Shown here: piece after piece, positions 1 to 9,191 of the stretch
How the letters are laid out: each line of letters starts with the position of its first letter
How positions within the stretch are numbered: the stretch's first letter is position 1
NCBI GenBank assembly: GCA_964434775.1
Contig: CAYSWH010000021.1
Coordinates: 1 to 29,671, forward strand
Source of the DNA: CAYSWH01 sp964434775
GTDB taxonomy: Bacteria; Patescibacteriota; JACMRA01
Direction: 5' to 3'
DNA: 29,671 bases
Translations under genes and position numbers: made by a program
The notes under the pieces: model-generated
Database searches by the model: none
What the model was told of the DNA's origin: nothing
What the model saw: only the letters and a program-made list of their open reading frames with translations

Positions 1-2404
1 TATCTACCGGTGTATTCATATCCGTGCTTGCGGTGTCGTCTTGGGCTGTGGGGGGAGAGTTCTCATACTGCACTTCTACGGTATTGGTTTGTTCGGCAGG
101 CAGGCAAGTAGTATCATCCCCAAAGTCATTACAAGAAGTTACTAAGGAGGAGTTAGGGACAATTTCATCCAGAGGAACTGTATTTGATTTTACTTTGACT
201 TTGAAATTGAGTGTTAAATCATTATTAGGTTCGATCAAATTAGCGTGACGATAATCAATGAAGAGATTGCTGCCGTTATCTTGAACATTTGTATCCGGAA
301 GAATTATACCATTGATTTCAAAAGTTCCCGGAACGTATTCCAGATAAGCACTTAGATCATCATAGATTCTAAGATATTTGGGAGAATTATCATTATTGGT
401 AGCCGTAACAGTATAGGTATATTCATCCCCGGCTCTTACAGCTTGATAATTATTTCCGTTAATTCCTCTATCCGGAGTAAAGTTTTCTTGGGTTTTGGTA
501 ATATCAATACTACCTGTAGTAAAGTTACTGCAACCGTAACCGCTGGTACCGCCGGCCGTTGGTACTACCAACATACAATTTTCAATCAAAGTTCCTGGAG
601 TAATATCATCTTTGAGTTTAGTCCAAATAACAATATCCCCTTCGTCACTACCACTATTAGGATTACCGTCATTGGGTGAAAGATTGTTTACCGTAAATCT
701 GAGAGTGCCTCCGGTGCCGTCAGGATTAGGAGAAATAGGTTCACAGGTTGAGGGGTTTGGAGAAGCCGGGCATTGTTCTTCATTGCCAAAACCGCTTCCT
801 CCGGTATCTAAAGGTTCGGCTAGGGAATCAAAGGTAAGTTCGCTAGGTAGATTATCTTCAATTTCTACAAAGCCTGTACCTGAACCGGTTTCATTAGTAT
901 AATGTAAAATCCATTTAACAAACCCGGGACGGGTAAAATCAAATTCAAAAGATTTTTCGGCTCCAAGGGTGATGTAGGTACCTACCAAGGTTTCTCTATT
1001 TACTGTTTCCACGGGAGCAAGGTTATTTACTCCACCAAAATCAACTCTACTACCTCCCAAGCCTCTACCAAAGATTTTTTTATCTTCCAAGGTGACGTCA
1101 TCCGGAATAAAGATATCTATGGCCGCAGAAAGTTTTTCATCCATTTCAATGTTTAAAGATGAATTAGGATCTCTACGAATACGCAGACAGGAAGAAGAAG
1201 GATCAACAACATCTACAGACTCGGAAGCATAGCCGGGTCGAGTAGACGAAGTCAGATTCATAACATCCCAAGCAATCGAGTTATTCAAAGGATCGCTAAA
1301 ACAAGCAGGGTCGGAAGACTGTTCCAGTAAAATATCTTCCATACCCCGATTCAGAAAGACTTTTTCATATCCGGGAGTAAATTCATTGCCGTTTACACCG
1401 TCCTTAGGTAGCCAAAAGATACCGTAAATTCCGTTATCAGCAGAGTTTCCTTCATTCTCAACGTCAAAGATGTAGGAGAAGGTAGAATTACGAGGATATG
1501 CAATCGGAGCCGAAAGGGTTGCATTCACCCCGAATTGAGGCTCAATCAGGAGAGAGTCGTACTGGTTGTAGTAATGGCTTGTCCAATGCCAAGTACTAGT
1601 CATATTATTGGCTCCGATACCGGTCAATTGATTAGTAACCGGATCGTACTTGTAAGTCTGCCTCCTCACCTCCAAATTGGAATTACCCGGAGCTCCGTCC
1701 AGGACGTTGGCTTTGACTCTTACATAGTAAGTTCTAAAGTCTCCTGTCCAAGAATACCAAGCCACCGGTGGCTGCGTATCTTCAGGCACCTCTATCCAAG
1801 CAATACAAGCTTGAGCCTTGGGATCAATGGCCGGATCGTCACTGGTTGCCTGCAGACATTCAGCTTGATCTGGATAATGAAAGATAATATCGTCCGTGTT
1901 TCCGTGCCACTCCTCCGTTGGCGATGACCCGTCCAAATTAGGTGGAGTTCTGTCAGGATGAGTACTGGTCGGATAAATCACTTCCCAGGAGATAGTGTTA
2001 AAATCAAGCTCTTCCCTGGCTCCGTAGAGATTAAGTCCCCATCTGGCATCGGCAGTTAGATTGCCGTTGGTATGGCTACCAATATCTATATCCATACTTA
2101 ACTGCTCGTTAGGCTGGGCATAGTTTTTGCTAGACGGGAAGATACGGTTCTGTACACTGGAATGTCCGGTAAATGGCCTCGATTGTGCCCCCACATAGCC
2201 TCGGTAATTCCAAGGATAGTAATTATATCCTCCGCCGTTTTGAGTTTGATAGTGGGTATAGACCTGTCCGTCACCGGTAACCAGAGTATTATCCGGAGTC
2301 GTCGGGCAATAGGTATCATCGCAAACCTGCATCAGCAAAAACATATCCCAAGCGGCGTAATCCGGAGCCGTGTCTCTGGGGCTGTCATTATCCTTAACAA
2401 TCAT
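1..2404 (-). CDS. Giant surface protein, C-terminal part (partial, frameshifted from the upstream ORF)
   Basis: I read this frame codon by codon from 2443 to the left edge and found no stop, about 814 open codons; the first ATG is at 2404 and the gene continues beyond base 1. The product is Asn/Asp/Thr/Pro-rich and extracellular in style. Repeated beta-sandwich segments resembling DUF11/conserved-repeat domains lie at about residues 295-335, 475-525 and 655-740 counted from that ATG (for example GDEYTYTVTATN near 430). At the very edge, PPTAQDDTAST followed by MNTPV matches the opening of a tandem-95/cadherin-like (Big_9) repeat, so more such repeats probably follow outside the window. There is no signal peptide and no good ribosome-binding site before the ATG, and the frame is already protein-like upstream of it (SDVSSIGGQDCRI). 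It is therefore almost certainly the continuation of the gene at 2425-6864 rather than an independent gene. Likely role: cell-surface adhesion or envelope structure. Confidence 0.85.
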   Translation of the reverse strand, partial: MIVKDNDSPRDTAPDYAAWDMFLLMQVCDDTYCPTTPDNTLVTGDGQVYTHYQTQNGGGYNYYPWNYRGYVGAQSRPFTGHSSVQNRIFPSSKNYAQPNEQLSMDIDIGSHTNGNLTADARWGLNLYGAREELDFNTISWEVIYPTSTHPDRTPPNLDGSSPTEEWHGNTDDIIFHYPDQAECLQATSDDPAIDPKAQACIAWIEVPEDTQPPVAWYSWTGDFRTYYVRVKANVLDGAPGNSNLEVRRQTYKYDPVTNQLTGIGANNMTSTWHWTSHYYNQYDSLLIEPQFGVNATLSAPIAYPRNSTFSYIFDVENEGNSADNGIYGIFWLPKDGVNGNEFTPGYEKVFLNRGMEDILLEQSSDPACFSDPLNNSIAWDVMNLTSSTRPGYASESVDVVDPSSSCLRIRRDPNSSLNIEMDEKLSAAIDIFIPDDVTLEDKKIFGRGLGGSRVDFGGVNNLAPVETVNRETLVGTYITLGAEKSFEFDFTRPGFVKWILHYTNETGSGTGFVEIEDNLPSELTFDSLAEPLDTGGSGFGNEEQCPASPNPSTCEPISPNPDGTGGTLRFTVNNLSPNDGNPNSGSDEGDIVIWTKLKDDITPGTLIENCMLVVPTAGGTSGYGCSNFTTGSIDITKTQENFTPDRGINGNNYQAVRAGDEYTYTVTATNNDNSPKYLRIYDDLSAYLEYVPGTFEINGIILPDTNVQDNGSNLFIDYRHANLIEPNNDLTLNFKVKVKSNTVPLDEIVPNSSLVTSCNDFGDDTTCLPAEQTNTVEVQYENSPPTAQDDTASTDMNTPVD

Positions 2405-2424
2405 AATCCTACAGTCTTGTCCGC

Positions 2425-2443
2425 CTATACTACTGACGTCGGA
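2425..2443 (-). other. Frameshift junction inside the giant surface protein gene
   Basis: The upstream frame ends ...APDMNDPTSVV-stop and the second frame is open from 2443, just after an in-frame TGA at 2444-2446. A -1 shift anywhere in 2425-2443 joins the two into one protein; for instance one extra G after CCG would give ...MNDP-DVSSIGGQDCRI. I see no heptameric slippery sequence, so a one-base deletion (mutation or assembly error) is the simplest reading. Confidence 0.75.
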
Positions 2444-5400
2444 TCATTCATATCCGGAGCTAATGTCCAAGGATTGCCGTTCCAGGTAACATCCATTTCG
2501 CTCCAACCGCTATTGAGGGGATTGCTATGATCAAAGGCCGGATCATCTGGAAGTAGAATATTTGGATCACAGGATTTATACCCTCTATCATTATATTCCC
2601 CGTCTCTAATACCGTGGAAAGACAGACCGTTTAGATTAACTACATTGTAGGAATGATCCAAGACTACGTTATGAGCGTTATTAGGGGGATTGCGATGATC
2701 TCCTTTATAATTATAGTAGTAGCTAAGAAAGTACTCCCCGGGCTTAAAGTATCCATGACTGGCACTTCCTATGGATTGGTAATCATTGGGATTGTAGGAG
2801 GTTACTCCCCTACTGTCTTCGTAGAGAATGCGGTAGTTGGTATGAGCTAAAGTTCTGTAGATATCTTCATCGACGGTGTAGGTTCGGTTGATAGTCTGAT
2901 CCCAGAAGTTTGGATTAGGAGGACTGTAGAAATTAGTGTTGTAAGTAAAAGTATCTCCTTGCTGACAATTACTGCCGTCTAGGTCAAAGTCCAAGAAAAA
3001 TCTTTCTTGAAAATAGGTTCTGTCGATATGCAGGGTAATCGGCCCGGTAATCGGATCTCCCGGCTGGGGACTGACTCCCGGATTATTTGTCCAATAGATT
3101 TGATGAGTCCAAGAAGGGTTACTGCCTTGTCTTCTAAGACCTTGGTAAAGGGGATTACAAGTGCCGCCGCTTAGGTCAATGGTAGCCGTTAAGTCCTCTA
3201 TATCAGGTTTATAATGATAATAGTTTGAATAAGTTCTAAATTCAGCAGACAGTCCGGTGCTATTAGGTAAGAAATTCTGATTACTGACGTCAAAGCCGTC
3301 TTTGGAAATTTGGTAGTGATTGCTATGTACATAAAAATCTGCTTGCCTAAACACTTCCACCCTTGGTGAAATATCATCCACCGTCATACTGGCATCAAAA
3401 CCGAGACTATTGGCCGGTTGTTCACCAAACCTCATATAGCTTCTTACAGCAAAGTCTTTTAAGTTTACATAACCCACTGGAACAGAGACTTTGGCATTCA
3501 CCTGTCCGGAAAAACCGTCGTCAATGGTAACGAGGTTCCAATAAATATCTCCTCTACCACCACTGGTAGCATTAATCAGAGGTTCACCGCTGGGGCCGGG
3601 GATACCTTCATGGAAGGTTATACCTCTATAGTTGAATAGGCCTGAGCCGTAATCTACTTCAGCGTCTTCGGAGAGACCGTCGTCAATTCCGGGAGTATGC
3701 CAGCCGTTAATATCGTCAAGGGGTACTACCAATCTGGCGTTGTAGGCTTTGGCTCCGTTGGAGGTGTAGTTGAAAAAAAAGTTTGGGTAAGAATTTGGAG
3801 ATGTCTGCGTAATCAACCCCTGAGGCTCTACACTGATTTCCGTAACACCCGTACTCATACCGTTGACTTTCCACCAATCTACTTTAGCACCCAAGGTTGA
3901 GGGAGAAGGAACTCCCGTGTGATCTACCGTCCACTCTAATCTTAGATTGGGATAGAGACTTGGATCGATATCTCTCAGGTCAAAGGAATTAGTTCCCTGA
4001 GATAAATCATTATAGGTTTTAATATCTTGATTGCCGTCACAACTTTGTAATTTAAGAATGTTCCCGGTTGTATCCGTTAGATCATAGACCCTCATATCCA
4101 TGAAGAGCCATTTTTGAAATTGCCCTCCTTCCGGTTGAGGTAAATCAAAACATTGAGAGGTGACAGTAGACGTTTGTTTGGTAGCTTCTATCCAACCGGA
4201 TATGTTGTTAAAACCGTCTGTTTCATTAAAATTAATTCCACTACTGTTCTTAAATCCGTCTTCATATTTATAGGCATCATTATATACCCCGTCAGGTGGG
4301 TTATCAATGTTATCTACGTTGGAAGTTTCCGAAGCTGTACAAGTCAGACCGTACTTATTACACAAGGCTGCTTCTTGAGATTGCCTGGGTTCGTCTTGCA
4401 AGGATTGATTGAAGACGATGATCTCGGCGATATCACCGACAAAACCGTGATTACCGTTGTAATCTGCTCCGATTGTTGTATTAGACGAAACAGACCTTTG
4501 ATTATAACTGCCTGAAGCATGTTCACTACCGTTAATAAAGACTTTACCTCCCAGAATGTCATCCAGTTTCCAGGTAACCAATTGGTAGTTACTTGTATCA
4601 GCAGAAGCTCCACGCCAATTTCCGTCATGATATGTAGCATTACTTTCTAAGATTAGTCTCCCTGTTCTAGTATCAAAAATTCTTCCATCATTTGTTGAAT
4701 TAAATACTACAAAAAAAGTATAATCCGAAGGACTACTGTTCACATTGGTTGGTAAACTAAAGTAATCGACGGCTTCAAACCTAATCACCGGCAAACCGTT
4801 AACGGAATTGGAGACCAATTTAGGTTGACGACCTTCATTAGTCATCACGGCATCTTTGTAGTTACCGCTAATATCTTCCCACTTGGTAATATATTGATCG
4901 CTGCCGTCTATTCTAACTTGATCAGGATCGTTAGGATCTACGGAATCAGCTTGCAGGTGAAGTATTTTACCACTTCCGCCTTCTTCTATAGTGGAGACAT
5001 TACCTACTTCACTGTGTCCGGCTTGATTGACTGCCAAAATTCTAACATGTCGATAATTGTTGGCTTGAATTCCGTCTATAGTATATTCGTTATTATTATC
5101 CAAACCGTCATTTAAGGTAACTATATTCTCCTGGAAAAAATCATTGGATACTTGAATTTTGTAATCATTAACTGCAAAGCCGTTACCGTTTGGTTCTACC
5201 CAAGCAGTTTTAACGGAGTCGGCTTCTCTTTCAAAGAGGGTGAGATTTTCAATAGTACTTGGATAGTTTTTTGGATCGCCTTCCAAGGGTGAATTGGTTT
5301 GATTGGTAGTTCCTAGAGTATAGAAACCGTCTTGCAGATTAGTGTCCAAGACTTCAAATTGCACTTGATTACCTACTACTTGGGGAGTTAGACCAAGGTC

Positions 5401-6864
5401 GGTGAAATTACCTGTATTTGTAGCTCTGTAAAGAAGTTTGTAATTACTCGCTTCTCCGGGATAACCCCCGGCAAACTGAGCAAAGTCAAAGATCATTCCA
5501 ATATCTACTCCGTCCATACTGGTTTTATTAACTTCCCAGGATCTGTCCCATCTTTGAGTGGTACCTGAGGGAAGGTCGGTGGATATTATTTGTTGAGGAT
5601 TCCCGTCACTTTTAAAGGTTATATATTCTTCGCTGTTCAAAGAATTATTAAAAGGATGTAGAGTCAGACCGGATAATTCAGTATCCTCCGTAAAGATACC
5701 TGATAAAGCGTTAGATAAAAGATAATTCTCTACGGATTGTCTTTCTAAATCATTCAAAGCTCTGTTGTAAAGGGCTAAGGCGTAAACTTTACCGTTTAAG
5801 GGACCTCCTCCTCCTTTACCTAAAAGAAAATCGGTTTGGACTCCCCAGTTGGGGGTCACTTGAGTTTTTAGATCATTATTCAGCCAAACTTTGTAGGTGT
5901 TTGCCGTATTATCCGATTGCATGGTTACTACATGCTTGCCCGAACTAGGCATGTCGGTTGGATTACTTTCTAATCTAACACTTCTAAAGTCGTCAAAGTA
6001 GCCATTGCCGTTGCCGGAATATCTCCAATAACCGCTAGTAGAACTACCGGTGTCCGTCAAACTGTAATTAGTATCATTCGGTTCATACACGGCAATCATT
6101 GTCACTTCTTGATTGGTAAAGTCGGTGCTGACTAGGATATCGCTATTAGACAGAAAGTCATCACTTCCGTCAAAAATTAAAGCCTTGTCTGTATTATCGT
6201 AAGTCGGTTGATAGTTTGGATCTGTTTGAGTAAAATGATTATTTTGTCCGCTCTTGTCAGCCCACTCGGTTACTTTATCTCCTGTATCTAGGTTTAAAGT
6301 GGTCTCGTCTCTGGACTCCAGCCAGAGTTGTAGATCGGATACGGCACTTGGTAAGGTGGCTGCGCCTTGGACATAGTATCCGGAAGTGTCTTCGTTGAGA
6401 ATAGTATATTTAACCACTGAATCATTCACCAAACTTCCACCTGAATTTGATAAACTGATTTCAATAGTTTCATTGGGTTCATAAACATCGTCATTAATAA
6501 TTTTAATAGGAATTGTGGCTTCACTTTTTCCTGCAGGGATAGTTACATTTCCGTTTGGCAGCTCATAATCTTCTCCGCTTACAGCCGTGCCTCCGGTTAC
6601 TTGGTAATTTACAGTTACATCACTTGTTGCAGGATTTTGCAGAGCTACTAAAATTCCGTTTAATTCTACGGACTCCGGGACTTTTAGATCTGAAATTGCT
6701 TGAGAATCCGTATACCCTGTGGCTTGGGCTTGTTCAGGTAAACTTTGGCTGGAATAGAAAAAAACTCCCACAAGAGCTATTCCCGAGATGAAAAGAAAGG
6801 ATAGGGCAAATAATTTTGATTTATTTTTTTGAATTACTCTGCCCACCGAAGAGTTTTGTGACAT
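2425..6864 (-). CDS. Giant surface protein, N-terminal part (Calx-beta, two LamG-like domains, FN3-like)
   Basis: 1479 codons. Residues 1-16 are polar/basic and 17-38 form one hydrophobic segment, an uncleaved anchor or signal peptide (AQA near 48). Residues 54-160 look like a Calx-beta domain (GTAVSGEDY, VTIPAGKSEATIPI, DDVYEPNETIEISLS). Residues 175-388 resemble a LamG/concanavalin-like domain (LQLWLESRD, WADKSGQNNH, ALYNRALNDLERQ). Residues 395-525 resemble the linker often found with such domains. Residues 535-628 look like fibronectin type III. Residues 632-842 form a second LamG-like domain (KWEDISGN, GDIAEIIVFNQSL). The rest is Asn/Tyr/Asp-rich beta-type sequence that I cannot assign. 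The Calx-beta and LamG calls are from motif resemblance only. The frame ends at a TAG at 2425-2427, but the next frame continues the same style of sequence, so the intact protein would exceed 2290 residues. A promoter lies 60-90 bases upstream; the start has no Shine-Dalgarno. Confidence 0.9.
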   Translation of the reverse strand: MSQNSSVGRVIQKNKSKLFALSFLFISGIALVGVFFYSSQSLPEQAQATGYTDSQAISDLKVPESVELNGILVALQNPATSDVTVNYQVTGGTAVSGEDYELPNGNVTIPAGKSEATIPIKIINDDVYEPNETIEISLSNSGGSLVNDSVVKYTILNEDTSGYYVQGAATLPSAVSDLQLWLESRDETTLNLDTGDKVTEWADKSGQNNHFTQTDPNYQPTYDNTDKALIFDGSDDFLSNSDILVSTDFTNQEVTMIAVYEPNDTNYSLTDTGSSTSGYWRYSGNGNGYFDDFRSVRLESNPTDMPSSGKHVVTMQSDNTANTYKVWLNNDLKTQVTPNWGVQTDFLLGKGGGGPLNGKVYALALYNRALNDLERQSVENYLLSNALSGIFTEDTELSGLTLHPFNNSLNSEEYITFKSDGNPQQIISTDLPSGTTQRWDRSWEVNKTSMDGVDIGMIFDFAQFAGGYPGEASNYKLLYRATNTGNFTDLGLTPQVVGNQVQFEVLDTNLQDGFYTLGTTNQTNSPLEGDPKNYPSTIENLTLFEREADSVKTAWVEPNGNGFAVNDYKIQVSNDFFQENIVTLNDGLDNNNEYTIDGIQANNYRHVRILAVNQAGHSEVGNVSTIEEGGSGKILHLQADSVDPNDPDQVRIDGSDQYITKWEDISGNYKDAVMTNEGRQPKLVSNSVNGLPVIRFEAVDYFSLPTNVNSSPSDYTFFVVFNSTNDGRIFDTRTGRLILESNATYHDGNWRGASADTSNYQLVTWKLDDILGGKVFINGSEHASGSYNQRSVSSNTTIGADYNGNHGFVGDIAEIIVFNQSLQDEPRQSQEAALCNKYGLTCTASETSNVDNIDNPPDGVYNDAYKYEDGFKNSSGINFNETDGFNNISGWIEATKQTSTVTSQCFDLPQPEGGQFQKWLFMDMRVYDLTDTTGNILKLQSCDGNQDIKTYNDLSQGTNSFDLRDIDPSLYPNLRLEWTVDHTGVPSPSTLGAKVDWWKVNGMSTGVTEISVEPQGLITQTSPNSYPNFFFNYTSNGAKAYNARLVVPLDDINGWHTPGIDDGLSEDAEVDYGSGLFNYRGITFHEGIPGPSGEPLINATSGGRGDIYWNLVTIDDGFSGQVNAKVSVPVGYVNLKDFAVRSYMRFGEQPANSLGFDASMTVDDISPRVEVFRQADFYVHSNHYQISKDGFDVSNQNFLPNSTGLSAEFRTYSNYYHYKPDIEDLTATIDLSGGTCNPLYQGLRRQGSNPSWTHQIYWTNNPGVSPQPGDPITGPITLHIDRTYFQERFFLDFDLDGSNCQQGDTFTYNTNFYSPPNPNFWDQTINRTYTVDEDIYRTLAHTNYRILYEDSRGVTSYNPNDYQSIGSASHGYFKPGEYFLSYYYNYKGDHRNPPNNAHNVVLDHSYNVVNLNGLSFHGIRDGEYNDRGYKSCDPNILLPDDPAFDHSNPLNSGWSEMDVTWNGNPWTLAPDMNDPTSVV

Positions 6865-6925
6865 GGCTGATTTTTTTGTTTTTGTTTAGGAAAGAGTTTT
6901 AGTTAATTAACTACTTAACATCTTA

Positions 6926-6954
6926 AGCATATTTGAGAGTTGTGTTTTGGTCAA
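6926..6954 (-). promoter_or_regulatory. Sigma70-type promoter for the giant surface protein gene
   Basis: On the minus strand TTGACC (6954-6949) is followed after exactly 17 bases by TATGCT (6931-6926). The start codon at 6864 lies about 55 bases beyond the expected transcription start. Confidence 0.55.
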
Positions 6955-7008
6955 AGAAAAAAGTCTTGGGTGAGTTGGTCTAGAAGTCCAACATTCTGAA
7001 GAGAAGGT

Positions 7009-8808
7009 CTAAAGACCGGCTATTTTGGATTTATTATTATTTGCTTCGATAACTTTATTTTTAGGAGGTCTGTTTAAAGAAGAAGAAGAAGACGGCTTTG
7101 AGGAAAGCGAGGAGTATTTACTCTTTTCTTGGTTCTGGTTAAACCTGGATGAAGAAGCATATGCATCATGCCCTGATCTATTCTTTTCCTGGCCGGCTCC
7201 GTTATTGTCACTTTCTAAAGAAGATGGTTGACCAGCATAAACACTTTCTTGGCGATTGGAGGAATTGCTTCCGGAAGAAGCTTGCGAAGAACCATTGATA
7301 CTACCGGCAGGTTCGGAAAGTGGTTTATTAGTAGACGCTTGCCAATTTTGTCCTGAACTACTACCTTGCAAATGCGTCTCACTTTCCTGATTGGGTTTTT
7401 GTTTTTGGATAGTATCACCATCTTCATTCAATAAAGAGCTACTTTGAAAGACCGGCTTGTTTTGTTTGGTTTTACTGTCGTTTTTAATCTCACTTGTATT
7501 ATCAACTTTTGGAAATTCCGGGTGCTCTTTGAGAATTTCGTGAGGTTCGTATCCGGAATTTGATTTACTTTGACTACTCCGATTGCCCCCGGTTGATTGC
7601 CCGGCAGCAGTCGAAGGAACCCTGTTATAACTGCTGGAAGGCGAAGGCGAGCCGGAAAATTTGGATGGCTCATATGAAGGAGGTTTAACCCGCGGTTTGT
7701 TTGATCTATAACCACCCCCTGAGTTCCCGGGAAGATCCGCAGCAGGTCTTAACTTATTCTCCAGAAGCCCTGATTTTTCCAACCCGTAAAGAAGGCCGCT
7801 GAAGGCTATTAATGCCAAACTAATCCAAAAAGCAAAAGAAACCAGGTTGAAAGTTATTCTAACTGCTGCTAAAGCAAAGAGGTTAATAATTTCTGAACTC
7901 ACAAAGCTGGTTAAACTCTGAGTAATCAAAGAATTAAGGTATACACTGCCGCCACCGACAATTATAACTGTAACACTCAAAATTGCGGTGCTCAAACCTA
8001 TAGTCCATAGAATATGTCTAAGTTCACTAGTTATTTTTTTTCCACTGGTCTTTGCAAGAAGTAAAATAACTGCCAAAACTCCGATAAAGGCCACCAAGAC
8101 TACAATCCAGAGACTCCTCAAAAAAACAAAAATATCTCTTAAAACATTAGTAAGACGGAAGAATTGATTTTGAGAAGTACTGTAAAGACTATCCAAAGAG
8201 TCAATATTTACCGTTTCACCGGAAGATGGGATGGGGTTGTTTCTAAATAATGAATCCAAAATATTCTCATTACTCTCGGATTGTAAAAAACTTGAAAGAT
8301 CTTCTTCTCCGTTTTTAACTGACTGAGGCAGACAAAACTCGCCTCTAGGATCAAAACCTTCACGCTGAATTGTCTGAGCCGCCTCCAGAGAACAGGTATT
8401 TATTTGAGATTTATTTTCGTCTACTTCTTCACGGATTTTTTGATCAATATTTGACCTTAGATTTTCTTCGATCTGGGTTGTAGGAAAGTAGAAAGCAAGA
8501 TTGTCCTCTTTCCCGGCAAACCATGCAGTAATTAAATCAATATTTCCCTCAAACACCGATTGTAGCCAATCTTGAGTTACCAATTCTCGCATGGTCAAAT
8601 TGAAAACAATTCCTGAAATACCGTTTTCTAAAGTATTCTCATTTTGATCGGATAAAATATCTTCTGCTTTACTATAAAAATCCATATCAATCAAAGTTTC
8701 TTTGTGGATCTGAGGATTTATACTTAGAAAGGCAATGCTATACAAAACCAACAGCAAAGGAACAGTCCAAATAAAAAGATTCTTTACTATTGTGTAGAAG
8801 ATATTCAT
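7009..8808 (-). CDS. Unrecognised multi-pass membrane protein with long polar C-terminal tail
   Basis: 599 residues; I do not recognise the family. One membrane segment lies at about residues 11-30. It is followed by a roughly 200-residue, probably extracytoplasmic region with two cysteines (139 and 159) that could form a disulfide. Three more hydrophobic segments follow at about 232-252, 266-290 and 318-342. From residue 355 to the end the protein is low complexity, rich in Ser, Asn, Gln, Gly, Pro and Lys, with runs of serine. That tail would be cytoplasmic if the first helix runs inside-to-outside. The start at 8808 has no Shine-Dalgarno but sits 30-58 bases after a good promoter. It lies upstream of, and in the same direction as, the giant surface protein gene, with 144 bases between them and a separate promoter for the latter. 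A role in envelope organisation or secretion is only a guess. Confidence 0.85.
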   Translation of the reverse strand: MNIFYTIVKNLFIWTVPLLLVLYSIAFLSINPQIHKETLIDMDFYSKAEDILSDQNENTLENGISGIVFNLTMRELVTQDWLQSVFEGNIDLITAWFAGKEDNLAFYFPTTQIEENLRSNIDQKIREEVDENKSQINTCSLEAAQTIQREGFDPRGEFCLPQSVKNGEEDLSSFLQSESNENILDSLFRNNPIPSSGETVNIDSLDSLYSTSQNQFFRLTNVLRDIFVFLRSLWIVVLVAFIGVLAVILLLAKTSGKKITSELRHILWTIGLSTAILSVTVIIVGGGSVYLNSLITQSLTSFVSSEIINLFALAAVRITFNLVSFAFWISLALIAFSGLLYGLEKSGLLENKLRPAADLPGNSGGGYRSNKPRVKPPSYEPSKFSGSPSPSSSYNRVPSTAAGQSTGGNRSSQSKSNSGYEPHEILKEHPEFPKVDNTSEIKNDSKTKQNKPVFQSSSLLNEDGDTIQKQKPNQESETHLQGSSSGQNWQASTNKPLSEPAGSINGSSQASSGSNSSNRQESVYAGQPSSLESDNNGAGQEKNRSGHDAYASSSRFNQNQEKSKYSSLSSKPSSSSSLNRPPKNKVIEANNNKSKIAGL

Positions 8809-8837
8809 AATTGAAAAATTATTTAAATTAGTCTCTG

Positions 8838-8866
8838 AGTGTAATCCTCTATACTCGATTTGTCAA
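8838..8866 (-). promoter_or_regulatory. Sigma70-type promoter for the 599-residue membrane protein
   Basis: On the minus strand a perfect TTGACA (8866-8861) is followed after 17 bases by TACACT (8843-8838), about 30 bases before the ATG at 8808. A second TTGACA on the plus strand (8879-8884) points towards the tRNA gene, but I see no convincing -10 for it. Confidence 0.65.
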
Positions 8867-8924
8867 TAATTCTACACCTTGACAACAAATTTTTTTGGAA
8901 TCACCTTCAAATAAGTCTTAATTA

Positions 8925-9000
8925 GGGTGTGTAGCTCAGCGGTTAGAGCACAGATCTTATAAGTCTGCGGTCGACGGTTCAAATCCGGCCACACCCACCA
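8925..9000 (+). tRNA. tRNA-Ile (anticodon UAU)
   Basis: A full cloverleaf can be folded by hand. The acceptor stem GGGTGTG/CACACCC is perfect (7 bp). The D-stem is GCTC/GAGC with an AGCGGTTA loop. The anticodon stem CAGAT/GTCTG encloses the loop CTTATAA, with anticodon TAT at 8958-8960. The variable loop is 5 bases. The T-arm is GACGG-TTCAAAT-CCGGC with one A-G mismatch, the discriminator is A, and the CCA end is encoded. U12-A23 and A37-A38-A73 fit isoleucine identity. The UAU anticodon reads AUA directly, whereas most bacteria use a CAU anticodon modified to lysidine by TilS. Confidence 0.93.
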
Positions 9001-9120
9001 CCAAACAGATATAAAAAACAGTTTAAAAGTAACTTAAAAACTTATTTTGTGTCTATTTTAGACAATTAACTATCAAAAAAGTTATTCTATAAGTATTCAA
9101 ATTTTGATCGACATTAATTT

Positions 9121-9149
9121 TTGACTGCTTAAATAAAAAGACTTAAACT
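9121..9149 (+). promoter_or_regulatory. Putative promoter for the ABM-domain gene
   Basis: TTGACT (9121-9126), a 17-base spacer, and TAAACT (9144-9149), about 42 bases before the ATG at 9192. A 7-bp inverted repeat (AAAGACT / AGTCTTT, 9137-9164) overlaps it; its meaning is unclear. Confidence 0.4.
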
Positions 9150-9191
9150 TCTCAAAGAGTCTTTCATCCAAACAGCAAATACAAACTAGTT

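Noticed and set aside
443..1927. Several plus-strand open frames at the left edge
   Set aside because: All are antisense shadows of the open minus-strand frame, which I traced without a stop from 2443 to 2.
2425..2427. Read-through of the TAG in the giant surface gene (stop-codon recoding)
   Set aside because: In-frame read-through soon meets TGA (after GCGGACAAGACTGTAGGATTA), whereas the -1 frame continues openly for more than 800 codons; TAG, TAA and TGA all end other genes normally.
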